Shown one piece after another: positions 7,124 through 15,626 of a stretch of DNA of 64,000 bases (position 1 is the first letter of the stretch; each line of letters begins with the position of its first letter). Origin of the DNA: Cyclobacteriaceae bacterium (lineage in GTDB: Bacteria; Bacteroidota; Bacteroidia; Cytophagales; Cyclobacteriaceae); contig JANQKF010000019.1 of the NCBI GenBank assembly GCA_028281285.1, positions 124,001 through 188,000 on the forward strand. Reading direction: 5' to 3'. The notes beneath the pieces are model-generated. The model was not told where the DNA came from and did no database searches. It saw only the letters and a program-made list of their open reading frames with translations. Made by a program: the position numbers and the translations under genes.

Positions 7124-9616
7124 ATGAAACTAACAACCTATATCATGTTGTCGACTAAACGAATCACGAGATGGGTCGGTCTGGCCATGCTCGTACTTGC
7201 GCTTAATTTAACCTCTCTTGAGGCACAGAATAACAAGGGCTATCAACGTCCTCCAGAAGCAATTGCCAAACTGATTGACGCTCCATCAACACCATCCGTG
7301 AGCATTGACTCCAAAGGAGAATGGATGCTATTGATGCAACGCCCTGGATATCCATCAATTGAAGAAGTTTCCGCTCCGGAACTAAGGATTGGTGGTACGC
7401 GAATTAACCCAGCCACAAATGGACGAAGCAGAGCTTCTCACATGACGGGGCTCACGCTGCGAAACATTGCTACAGGAGAAGAAATCAACTTTTCAGGCAT
7501 GCCTTCAAAGCCGCAGATTGCCAATGTGAGTTGGTCGAATGACGAGACTAAAATTGGATTTACCAACACCACCGAAAATGGCATTGAGCTTTGGATGGCA
7601 GATATTCAGACAAAACAAGCCAAACGATTACTGGGTGCAATTGTGAATAACGCCTATGTGAGTGCGTTTGATTGGCTGCCCGATAACTCCGGAATGTTGG
7701 TAAGTACTGTAAAGGACGGACGTGGAGCACCTCCACAACAACCTTCAGCTCCTAAAGGCCCGGTACTTCAAGAAACTTCAGGAGCCAAGGCAGCTTCAAG
7801 AACCTACCAGGATTTACTGAAGAATTCTTATGATGAAGAACTCTTCGAATATTATACAACTGTCCAATTGAAAGAGGTTGACCTCAATGGAAATTCAAAA
7901 AATATTGGAAAGGCCTCCATAATAAAAGGGTATAGTATATCTCCTGATGGACAACACATTCTTGTCCAAACGATTCAAAAACCGTTTTCCTATTTGGTTC
8001 CGGGTTACAGATTCCCATTCAACTATGAAGTTTGGAACAAAGCAGGCACATCTGTAAAACTCATGGCCGAAATCCCGCTAGATGAAGTTCGACCAAATGG
8101 TTTTGATGCAACGAGGCTTGGTGCCAGGAGTATGTCCTGGAGAGCAGATAGGCCTGCTACTCTTTATTGGGCTGAAGCTGCAGATGGTGGAGACCCAAAG
8201 AAGGACACCGAAGTACGTGACATTATCTATATGCAAGACGCACCATTTGAAAACGCTCCTGTTCAGCTAGCCACTACATCACTCCGATACTCCTATATCA
8301 GTTGGGGTAATGATGAAAAAGCCATCATCAATCAGCGTTGGTGGGCAAAACGAATGGACAGAAGAAGTTTGATCAATCCATCCAAACCATCAGGAGAGGG
8401 TGAGGTCATTATCGATAGAAATACTTCTGATCGATACAACGACCCGGGAACTCCTATGATGGTCAAAAATGATTATGGGTGGTATGTGCTGAAAATGGAT
8501 AAAGACAATCTATTTATGAGAAGCACAGGAGGTTCACCCGAAGGAGATCGACCATACCTCAGTAAGTTCAATCTGAAATCTAAAAAGACAGACATCCTTT
8601 TCCGTTCCGAAGCCCCATACTATGAACGACCTATTGATATTCTCTCCAAGAAAGGAGATAAGATCATCACGCTTCGAGAGTCAGAAAAGGAACCGCCAAA
8701 TTACTTCATCCGTGACTTGAAGAAAGGAACACTAAATGCCATTACTAGTTTTCCACATCCTCAACCCGAGCTGATGGAGGTTAATAAGGAAGTAATAAAG
8801 TACAAGCGAGAAGATGGTGTAGATCTTACTGCAGTGCTTTATACACCGGCAGGTTACAACAAAGAACAGGACGGCCCACTACCCGTATTAATGTGGGCGT
8901 ATCCTCGAGAATACAAGTCGGCCAAAAATGCGGCTCAGGTTCGTGGAACACCATATTCCTTTACCAGGGTCAGTTCAGGCTCACCGATATTCTGGGTGCT
9001 GCGTGGCTATGCCGTGATGGCAAATACCGAAATGCCAATCATTGGTGAAGGTGACAAAGAACCTAATGACAGCTTCCGCGAACAATTGGTTATGAATGCC
9101 AAGGCCGCAATTGACAAAGTCGTTGAAATGGGTGTTGGGGACCGAAATAAAATTGGTGTCGGAGGTCATTCCTATGGTGCGTTTATGACTGCAAATCTAT
9201 TGGCTCACTCTGACCTATTCGCTGCCGGAATAGCCAGAAGCGGAGCCTACAACCGAACGTTGACTCCGTTTGGTTTCCAGCGAGAAGAGCGAACCTACTG
9301 GGAAGCACCGGAGCTATATAATTATATGTCGCCATTTATGCATGCCGATAAAGTGAACGAGCCGTTACTCCTGATTCACGGTGAAGCTGACAACAATTCG
9401 GGTACATTTCCAATTCAGAGTATTCGCTTCTACAATGCCGTTAAAGGGCACGGAGGTACAGCCAGGTTGGTGATGCTACCACACGAAAGCCATGGCTACC
9501 GAGCAAAAGAGTCGATCATGCACATGTTGTATGAAATGGATACGTGGCTCGAAAAACACGTCAAGAATGCCACAACGCGACCTGAGGGAGCAGCATTGGG
9601 TGATCGAGGAAGATAA
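7124..9616 (+). CDS. Exported S9 family peptidase (glutamyl-endopeptidase-like, S9D)
   Basis: This is an 830-aa protein with a long signal peptide ending near LTSLEAQ (residues 1-35). Residues 40-560 form a beta-propeller and residues about 570-820 an alpha/beta hydrolase. The catalytic triad can be read as Ser683 in GGHSYGAFM, Asp756 in HGEADNNSG and His790 in LPHESHGY. The long insert with MWAYPREYKSAKNAAQVRG and the EADNNSGTFP context fit the S9D group (chloroplast glutamyl endopeptidase relatives) better than dipeptidyl peptidases or acylaminoacyl peptidases. It should cleave peptides in the periplasm. A second in-frame ATG at 7145 would give a shorter signal peptide. The gene stands alone and ends at a strong terminator. 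Confidence 0.9.
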   Translation: MKLTTYIMLSTKRITRWVGLAMLVLALNLTSLEAQNNKGYQRPPEAIAKLIDAPSTPSVSIDSKGEWMLLMQRPGYPSIEEVSAPELRIGGTRINPATNGRSRASHMTGLTLRNIATGEEINFSGMPSKPQIANVSWSNDETKIGFTNTTENGIELWMADIQTKQAKRLLGAIVNNAYVSAFDWLPDNSGMLVSTVKDGRGAPPQQPSAPKGPVLQETSGAKAASRTYQDLLKNSYDEELFEYYTTVQLKEVDLNGNSKNIGKASIIKGYSISPDGQHILVQTIQKPFSYLVPGYRFPFNYEVWNKAGTSVKLMAEIPLDEVRPNGFDATRLGARSMSWRADRPATLYWAEAADGGDPKKDTEVRDIIYMQDAPFENAPVQLATTSLRYSYISWGNDEKAIINQRWWAKRMDRRSLINPSKPSGEGEVIIDRNTSDRYNDPGTPMMVKNDYGWYVLKMDKDNLFMRSTGGSPEGDRPYLSKFNLKSKKTDILFRSEAPYYERPIDILSKKGDKIITLRESEKEPPNYFIRDLKKGTLNAITSFPHPQPELMEVNKEVIKYKREDGVDLTAVLYTPAGYNKEQDGPLPVLMWAYPREYKSAKNAAQVRGTPYSFTRVSSGSPIFWVLRGYAVMANTEMPIIGEGDKEPNDSFREQLVMNAKAAIDKVVEMGVGDRNKIGVGGHSYGAFMTANLLAHSDLFAAGIARSGAYNRTLTPFGFQREERTYWEAPELYNYMSPFMHADKVNEPLLLIHGEADNNSGTFPIQSIRFYNAVKGHGGTARLVMLPHESHGYRAKESIMHMLYEMDTWLEKHVKNATTRPEGAALGDRGR

Positions 9617-9637
9617 AATATATACTCTAATTGATTC

Positions 9638-9669
9638 AAAGGCCTTTCAAGTTGAAAGGCCTTTGTTTT
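9638..9669 (+). terminator. Intrinsic terminator after the S9 peptidase
   Basis: A 13-bp perfect stem (AAAGGCCTTTCAA at 9638-9650, TTGAAAGGCCTTT at 9652-9664; the tip forms the loop) is followed by GTTTTT. It lies 21 bp after the stop codon. Confidence 0.8.
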
Positions 9670-9786
9670 TCCCCTCCTTTAAAAGACTGTCATACGGACA
9701 AGGGCCAAATAAAAACATTCGGGAATTGAACTTTTTCAAATTAATACATGTATGTACATGTAAATTTGAAATCAAAACTCTTTAAT

Positions 9787-10161
9787 ATGAATTCAAAAGT
9801 TATTCTAATCGTCAGACTCGTTTTGGCTCTAATGCTCTTGGTGTTCGGGTCGAATAAGTTTTTGGGATTTTTGCCTCCTCCTGAACTGGGTGGGGATGCA
9901 GGGGCGTATTTCGGTGCGCTCATGAGTGCTAATGTCATCACCATTGTTGCAATTCTTGAGATTATCACTGGCTTACTCATTCTTGTAGGAAAGTATCTGG
10001 GGTTGGCAATAATTATCAATGCTGCTATGGCTTTTAATGCTTTACTGTTTCACTTGTCACTTGACCTTGCTGGTGTGGGTCCGGCCGCACTCTGGGTGGT
10101 TCTTGTCATTATGCTCTATGTGGCAAACAAAGACAAATTCTCAGAAGTTATGAAGGCCTGA
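9787..10161 (+). CDS. DoxX family membrane protein
   Basis: The ATG at 9787 gives a 124-aa protein. An upstream in-frame ATG at 9748 would add a charged leader that the family lacks. Four hydrophobic segments are visible: about 4-22 (VILIVRLVLALMLLVFGSNK, containing the conserved R and the FGxNK turn), 45-65, 68-90 and 98-115. DoxX proteins are small four-helix inner-membrane proteins. Some are linked to redox or thiol homeostasis, but the function of this one is not established. It is monocistronic, with a terminator immediately downstream. Confidence 0.85.
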   Translation: MNSKVILIVRLVLALMLLVFGSNKFLGFLPPPELGGDAGAYFGALMSANVITIVAILEIITGLLILVGKYLGLAIIINAAMAFNALLFHLSLDLAGVGPAALWVVLVIMLYVANKDKFSEVMKA

Positions 10162-10180
10162 AAAGACATTCTTCAGAGTG

Positions 10181-10204
10181 AAAGCGCCTAATGGCGCTTT
10201 TTTT
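10181..10204 (+). terminator. Intrinsic terminator after doxX-like gene
   Basis: An 8-bp stem AAAGCGCC/GGCGCTTT with a TAAT loop is followed directly by a T-run to 10204. It starts 20 bp after the DoxX stop codon. Confidence 0.8.
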
Positions 10205-10278
10205 ATACCCTTTCATCAAAGCTACATAGGGGTTATACAAGATTACACCTATATTCAAATCCTTTAAAATCGACAACC

Positions 10279-13200
10279 ATGAAACTCATTAGACCTCTAC
10301 TCACAGTTTTAATCATTATTGGGCTTTGTGTCTTCGACAACAGTGCCGATGCACAACGCGGAAAGCGAAAGAAAAAAGACGAAACTACTAGCTCGACTGA
10401 TCCAATAAAAGATGTTGGACTTAGTTCGTTAAAATTCAGAAGCGTTGGCCCTGCCTTGACATCCGGACGAATAGCCGACTTAGCAGTCAACCCCGATAAT
10501 CCCGCTGAATTTTATGTAGCAGCAGCAGCAGGAGGTGTTTGGAAAACAACAAATGCAGGGACCACTTTCAAACCAATTTTTGATAACTACGGCTCTTATT
10601 CCATTGGTTCTTTAGCCATGGATCCCAATAACCACAATGTGATTTGGGTTGGAACAGGAGAAAACAATAATCAACGAAGTGTCTCTTATGGTGATGGTGT
10701 TTATAAGTCTGTTGATGGTGGTTCATCTTTCAAACATGTTGGACTGAAAGAGTCTGAACACATTGGAATGATCAAAATTGATCCGAGGAACTCCGATATT
10801 GTGTATGTAGCCGCAACCGGTCCGCTATGGAGCGCAGGAGGAGATCGTGGCCTATACAAAACCACAGATGGAGGAGAAACCTGGAACAAGGTACTTGATG
10901 TAAGCGAGCACACAGGTATCAATGAAGTTCATTTTGACCCTCGAAACCCGGATGTTCTCTATGCTACAGCGCATCAACGAAGAAGAAGACAATGGACCTA
11001 CCTAGGTGGAGGACCCGAGTCAGGCATCTATAAATCTACAGATGCAGGAGCCACGTGGAACAAAATCAATCGTGGGTTACCTGGAGGCGACAAAGGAAGG
11101 ATAGGTATGGCGATTTCTCCAGCCGATCCCGAGGTAATCTACGCTGTGGTTGAGGCTCAAAGGGGTCAAGGCGGATTTTATAAGAGTACAAATCGAGGGG
11201 CTTCATGGCAAAAAATGAGCGCCACCTCTTCGAGCGGTAACTACTATCAGGAAATCGTGGCCGATCCGGTAGATGTAGATCGGGTATACTTGTTGAATAC
11301 ATTTACACAAGTGACAGTAGATGGAGGTAAAACTTTTAATAACCTGGGTGAAAAAAGCAAGCACTGGGACAATCATGCTATGTGGATTAATCCAGACAAC
11401 AATCATCATATTTTGCAAGGGTGTGATGGAGGTGTATACGAATCATTCGACCAGGGAAAGAACTGGAAGTTTTTTACCAACCTACCTGTAACCCAGTTTT
11501 ATAAGGTGACTGTAGACAATGACGAACCATTCTACAACATTGCAGGGGGTACTCAGGACAACTACAGCATGGTTGGGCCTTCTCAAACTGTAAGTCAACA
11601 CGGAATTGTAAGCTCTGACTGGATCGTAACACAAGGAGGGGATGGATTCGAATCGGCAATTGATCCTGTAGACCCAAATATTGTATATGCACAATACCAG
11701 AATGGAGGACTGCAAAGATTTGATAAGAAAAGTGGGGAAGGAACCACAATCATTCCTAGACCAAGAAAAGGGGAAAAGGCCTATAACTTCAATTGGGATG
11801 CTCCATTAATGATTAGCCCTCACGATCATAAAACGCTTTATTATGCGGCCAACAAACTCTTCAAAAGTACTGACCGTGGAGATTCATGGGAGGTGATCAG
11901 CGATGAGCTTGATCAGGATATCGACCGTAACCTATTACCGGTTATGGGCAAGATTTGGCCGATGGATGCTGTTGCGAAAAATGGATCAACCTCACGCTAC
12001 GGAGCTGCTGTTTCATTGGATGAATCAAGAATTCAGGAAGGGCTTCTTTATGTGGGAACGGATGATGGTCAAATCAACATAACCGAAGATGGCGGAGCAA
12101 ACTGGAGAAAGATTAACAGTTTTAATGGTGTGCCCGCCAATACTTATGTCTACGATCTGATCGCCTCCAAACACGATGTGAACACAGTCTATGCCGCATT
12201 CAACAATCATAAATCCGGAGATTTTACTCCTTACGTATACAAGAGTAGCGATAAGGGCCAGACTTGGATCAATATTTCATCAAACCTGCCTGAGGGAGCC
12301 GTTTATGCCCTCGAACAGGATCATGTGAATCCAAATATATTGTTCGCTGGAACGGAGTATGGTGTATTTGTTTCCGTTGATGAAGGAGGAAATTGGAAAG
12401 CATTAAAAGCAGGTCTACCTACGATCAATGTGCGCGACATGGCCATTCAGGAGCGCGAAAATGATTTGGTACTAGGAACATTCGGAAGAGGGTTCTATGT
12501 ACTCGACAACTATAGCCCTTTACGTGAATTGACTCCTGATAACCTGGCAAAGCCAGGACATATTTTCGCTGTTAAGGATGCGCTCATTTTCAATACCTGG
12601 ACACCATTAGGTAGCCTGGGTAGCCGGGAAAAAGGATTCCAGGGCGAAATGTTCTTTGCAGCACCAAATCCACAGCGCGGAGCTACAATTACCTATTGGG
12701 TGAAAGATGGTGTCACTACCCTTAAAGGAGAAAGAAGCAAACGAGAAAAAGAGGCGTTCAAAAATGGTGATCCTATACCATACCCTACGGTTGAAGAATT
12801 GAAAGCTGAAGAAAACGAATTGCCATCGTTCCTCATTTTTACGATCAAAGATTCCCAGGGAGATATTGTTTCCGAATTGAGAAGCTCGATGAGAAAAGGA
12901 ATGAATCGTATTAGTTGGGACTTGACCTATGCCGGTTTCGGAGCAGTCAGCAACAGGCAGGCCAGCGCCACAAGTTCTCTGCCTTCTTCCAATGTCTATG
13001 TTGTTCCGGGCACATATTCTGTATCACTTTCGCAAAATATCAAAGGTCAGATAAGCGAACTTGCCGGACCTATAAATATTACGGTGAAAGATTTGGATAA
13101 CAGGTCTCTGCCAGCCTCAGACTGGAGTGATGTGGCTGAGTTCAAAAAGAAAGCGCTAAAGCTCTTTGGTGCAATGAATGCCACTCAAGGTGTAATCTCG

Positions 13201-13593
13201 GACATGAACAACAAACTAGCCGCCTATAAGGCCGCATCAAAATCATTTCCAGCAACTCAAGCGAATGACATGATGAAGGAAATCCTTTCTCTGGAAGACA
13301 AGGTTACCCAGGTAAGCCAGCAATTAAATGGAGATAGGACCTACAACCGCCTTGACAAGGATGGTGACTATTCCACTCGCCAACACGCTCAAAGTGCGAT
13401 CTTTGATGTATTTGGTTCAACATCCGACATTACAGGTACTTCTAAAAGGAACTATGATATCGCTGCTGATGAGTTCACGCCTATCTTGAGTCAGGTCAGA
13501 GCATTAATTGGAGAATTCCGAGAAATGGATCAAAAACTTGATCAATTAGGCGCTCCGTTGACTCCCGACAGATTACCGAATTGGAAAAAGTAA
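10279..13593 (+). CDS. Exported BNR/Asp-box beta-propeller protein (sortilin/GH74-like fold)
   Basis: This is a 1104-aa protein with a signal peptide (MKLIRPLLTVLIIIGLCVFDNSADA). Residues about 35-770 carry at least ten Asp-box motifs of the S/T-x-D/N-x-G-x-x-W/F form, for example KSVDGGSSF, KTTDGGETW, KSTDAGATW, KSTDRGDSW, ITEDGGANW and VSVDEGGNW. This predicts one very large or two consecutive beta-propellers, as in VPS10/sortilin and GH74 enzymes. The C-terminal 330 residues include a strand-rich domain and a helical tail. Such proteins are widespread in Bacteroidetes, usually annotated as glycosyl hydrolases, but catalytic activity is not proven and no catalytic residues can be assigned here. 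It could be a glycan-binding or peptidase-associated surface protein. Confidence 0.85.
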   Translation: MKLIRPLLTVLIIIGLCVFDNSADAQRGKRKKKDETTSSTDPIKDVGLSSLKFRSVGPALTSGRIADLAVNPDNPAEFYVAAAAGGVWKTTNAGTTFKPIFDNYGSYSIGSLAMDPNNHNVIWVGTGENNNQRSVSYGDGVYKSVDGGSSFKHVGLKESEHIGMIKIDPRNSDIVYVAATGPLWSAGGDRGLYKTTDGGETWNKVLDVSEHTGINEVHFDPRNPDVLYATAHQRRRRQWTYLGGGPESGIYKSTDAGATWNKINRGLPGGDKGRIGMAISPADPEVIYAVVEAQRGQGGFYKSTNRGASWQKMSATSSSGNYYQEIVADPVDVDRVYLLNTFTQVTVDGGKTFNNLGEKSKHWDNHAMWINPDNNHHILQGCDGGVYESFDQGKNWKFFTNLPVTQFYKVTVDNDEPFYNIAGGTQDNYSMVGPSQTVSQHGIVSSDWIVTQGGDGFESAIDPVDPNIVYAQYQNGGLQRFDKKSGEGTTIIPRPRKGEKAYNFNWDAPLMISPHDHKTLYYAANKLFKSTDRGDSWEVISDELDQDIDRNLLPVMGKIWPMDAVAKNGSTSRYGAAVSLDESRIQEGLLYVGTDDGQINITEDGGANWRKINSFNGVPANTYVYDLIASKHDVNTVYAAFNNHKSGDFTPYVYKSSDKGQTWINISSNLPEGAVYALEQDHVNPNILFAGTEYGVFVSVDEGGNWKALKAGLPTINVRDMAIQERENDLVLGTFGRGFYVLDNYSPLRELTPDNLAKPGHIFAVKDALIFNTWTPLGSLGSREKGFQGEMFFAAPNPQRGATITYWVKDGVTTLKGERSKREKEAFKNGDPIPYPTVEELKAEENELPSFLIFTIKDSQGDIVSELRSSMRKGMNRISWDLTYAGFGAVSNRQASATSSLPSSNVYVVPGTYSVSLSQNIKGQISELAGPINITVKDLDNRSLPASDWSDVAEFKKKALKLFGAMNATQGVISDMNNKLAAYKAASKSFPATQANDMMKEILSLEDKVTQVSQQLNGDRTYNRLDKDGDYSTRQHAQSAIFDVFGSTSDITGTSKRNYDIAADEFTPILSQVRALIGEFREMDQKLDQLGAPLTPDRLPNWKK

Positions 13594-13614
13594 GCAATTG
13601 TAAATCAACTATTT

Positions 13615-13646
13615 AAGGCAGGAACCAGGTTCCTGCCTTATTTTTT
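13615..13646 (+). terminator. Intrinsic terminator after BNR protein gene
   Basis: The stem AAGGCAGGAA/TTCCTGCCTT with a CCAGG loop is followed by A and six T. It lies 22 bp after the stop codon. Confidence 0.85.
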
Positions 13647-13754
13647 GGCATTCCTTTTGTCCTATCTATGATGGACCTACGACCTGCCAACATTGCTATT
13701 TTTGATTTACCGTTAGGTTTTAGAAACTGGTTTCGCACTTAATTCGAGCGATCA

Positions 13755-13794
13755 ACAACGTAAAATTGGCTTTAAACGTATAATTTAACGTTGT
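13755..13794. repeat. Imperfect inverted repeat upstream of the TPR gene
   Basis: Arms ACAACGTAAAATT (13755-13767) and AATTTAACGTTGT (13782-13794) match at 12 of 13 positions around a 14-nt centre. The repeat lies about 80-120 bp upstream of the TTG start at 13875 and just upstream of the promoter at 13823-13852. It may be a regulator site, or it may form a hairpin. Confidence 0.45.
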
Positions 13795-13822
13795 ATATTT
13801 GGGCAATCTTACCTCAACTTTA

Positions 13823-13852
13823 TTTTATCGTATCCCAATATTTATAAATTTG
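13823..13852 (+). promoter_or_regulatory. Probable promoter with TAnnTTTG -7 box for the TPR gene
   Basis: TAAATTTG at 13845-13852 is a perfect -7 box, with TTTT about 19 nt upstream (13823-13826) as a partial -33 element. Transcription would start near 13859, giving a leader of about 16 nt before the TTG start. This supports that start. A second perfect box, TATATTTG, is at 13794-13801. Confidence 0.5.
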
Positions 13853-13874
13853 TTAATTGGATAGGTATAGCTAA

Positions 13875-15047
13875 TTGAGGTTAATCGCGACTATATTTGT
13901 ACTTTTTCTATCTGACTCTGGGTATTCTCAAGACCTGGTATCAGTCGCGAACACCTTTCTGAATGATCGCAATTATATCGAAGCCAAGAATGCGATTGAC
14001 GAAGCAATGAAAGATTCGTCCTTCCTGGAGAATCCTCGTGCTTGGTACACAAAAGGTCGAGTATATCATGAGATATTGAAGAGCGATGATCCTAATCTCA
14101 ATCAATTCAAAGGAGACCTACACGACTTAGCCTCAGTGATCGTAGAAGCATACAACCGGACCAAAGCCCTAACGAGTTCAGGAAGCAATTTGCATACGCT
14201 ATCCGGGAATCATCTGGAAATACTATGGGCCGATGGTATTAATAAAGGCGTTTCCTACTTTCAATCGCAAGATTTTGTAAGGGCCGTAGAAGCATTTTCA
14301 ATCTCCAAAATTGTAAAACCCAGTGATACCACAGCCCATGCCTATGTAGGTTATAGTGCTCAAAACGCTCAAAAATTTGACATCGCCCTGGAAAGCTTTA
14401 ATACAGTCAAGCAGCTTGCTACACCAAGTAAATCGATTCACAACGGCATCATTATTTGCACACAGGCGCTTGGAAAATCGTTGACTGATCAACTTGAAGT
14501 AATAGAACAAGCGCTATTTGACTACCCCGATCACATACCATACGTTCTTCGTGAAGTCAGTGCACTTGTAAATCTTGGCCGTTATACTGAAGCGGAGTCC
14601 AGACTTCAGACCGTACATCAACGAAATCCTGATGCTTACGAGCTTAAAATTCGGCAAGCGGATTTGTTCCATGAAATCTTCAATCAGGCTTTCTTTGAGG
14701 GTCGCCCCGATCGTTCCGATAGATATTTTGACAAGGCAGCAATGAAATACGAAGAATATATAGATCAATTTCCAGACAACTTCACAGCCAATTATAACTA
14801 TGCTGCGATGATCAACGAAAAAGCGAATCGCTACTATGTTCGAGGTAATCTAATGACCGAGACAGAGTTTGAAATCAGCGGTGAGCAAGTTCAGGAAGAG
14901 GGTCATATTCTAACCAGAAAGGCACTTCCCTATATGGAAAAGGCACGTAAACTTCGACCCAATGACGAAAAGGTAATTAACGTGCTCAGGGTGTTTTACA
15001 AGCGCCTCAAAATGGACGAAAAACTAGCTGCCCTTGATAATCAATGA
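13875..15047 (+). CDS. Exported TPR-repeat protein
   Basis: The start is the TTG at 13875. A TAA stop lies immediately upstream in frame, and the next ATG would remove the signal peptide (RLIATIFVLFLSDSGYSQ). The mature protein, about 370 aa, is all helical with several TPR-like units, for example WYTKGRVYHEIL, AHAYVGYSAQNAQKFDIALE and NLGRYTEAESRL, and a final pair around 305-380. TPR proteins of this kind act as scaffolds in the envelope. No enzymatic domain is present. The end overlaps the yjjX-like start by 4 bp (ATGA), so both are probably one transcript, although a functional link is not obvious. Confidence 0.8.
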   Translation: MRLIATIFVLFLSDSGYSQDLVSVANTFLNDRNYIEAKNAIDEAMKDSSFLENPRAWYTKGRVYHEILKSDDPNLNQFKGDLHDLASVIVEAYNRTKALTSSGSNLHTLSGNHLEILWADGINKGVSYFQSQDFVRAVEAFSISKIVKPSDTTAHAYVGYSAQNAQKFDIALESFNTVKQLATPSKSIHNGIIICTQALGKSLTDQLEVIEQALFDYPDHIPYVLREVSALVNLGRYTEAESRLQTVHQRNPDAYELKIRQADLFHEIFNQAFFEGRPDRSDRYFDKAAMKYEEYIDQFPDNFTANYNYAAMINEKANRYYVRGNLMTETEFEISGEQVQEEGHILTRKALPYMEKARKLRPNDEKVINVLRVFYKRLKMDEKLAALDNQ

Positions 15048-15574
15048 AGCTCAAGGTAGTCGTTGCATCTGAAAATCCTACTAAGGTCAATTGTACAAAA
15101 AACGGCTTTTCGCAGGTCTTTAAGAATCATATCATTGAAATAATCCCAAAGTCATTTCCATCGGGTGTCGGTGATCAGCCAATGACTGATGGTGAGACGC
15201 TCACAGGCGCAATGAATCGTGCTAAAAACGCCAAAAAAGGACTTCCCCAAGCGGATTATTGGGTGGGCATTGAGGGAGGATTAGCAGAGGAAAGTTGGGG
15301 AATGCATGCTTTCGCATGGGTTTACATTTTAGATAAGAATCAACAGGGACGGGCAAGAACGGCCACATTTCAATTACCTGAAAAAATTGTAGCCCTGATA
15401 AAGCGGGGCATTGAATTGGGTGAAGCGGACGATATTGTTTTCAAACGAGAAAACTCAAAACAAAAAAATGGTGCTGTGGGTATACTTACCCATGACCTCA
15501 TCGACCGGGCTTCATATTATGAGCCTGCTGTGATTCTGGCCTTGATCCCTTTTGTTAATTCTGACCTTTATTGA
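15044..15574 (+). CDS. yjjX: Inosine/xanthosine triphosphatase (YjjX family, DUF84)
   Basis: This 176-aa protein has the family's length and motifs: VVVASENPTKVNCTKNGF at the N-terminus (phosphate-binding), the GVGDQPMTDGETLTGAMNRA segment, DYWVGIEGGL and the KNGAVGILTHDLIDRASYYE C-terminal block. The enzyme hydrolyses deaminated purine nucleoside triphosphates (ITP, XTP) to keep them out of nucleic acids. It is cytosolic. It overlaps the TPR gene by 4 bp and ends at a bidirectional terminator. Confidence 0.9.
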   Translation: MKLKVVVASENPTKVNCTKNGFSQVFKNHIIEIIPKSFPSGVGDQPMTDGETLTGAMNRAKNAKKGLPQADYWVGIEGGLAEESWGMHAFAWVYILDKNQQGRARTATFQLPEKIVALIKRGIELGEADDIVFKRENSKQKNGAVGILTHDLIDRASYYEPAVILALIPFVNSDLY

Positions 15575-15581
15575 ACTAAAA

Positions 15582-15604
15582 AACCCGGATCAATGATCCG
15601 GGTT
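15582..15604. terminator. Bidirectional terminator between yjjX and an M28 peptidase gene
   Basis: A 10-bp perfect stem AACCCGGATC/GATCCGGGTT with an AAT loop lies between two convergent genes. A-rich sequence on its left gives a T-run for minus-strand transcripts. The T-run on the plus side is weak. Confidence 0.7.
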
Positions 15605-15626
15605 CTTACAAATACTTTTGTCGGTT

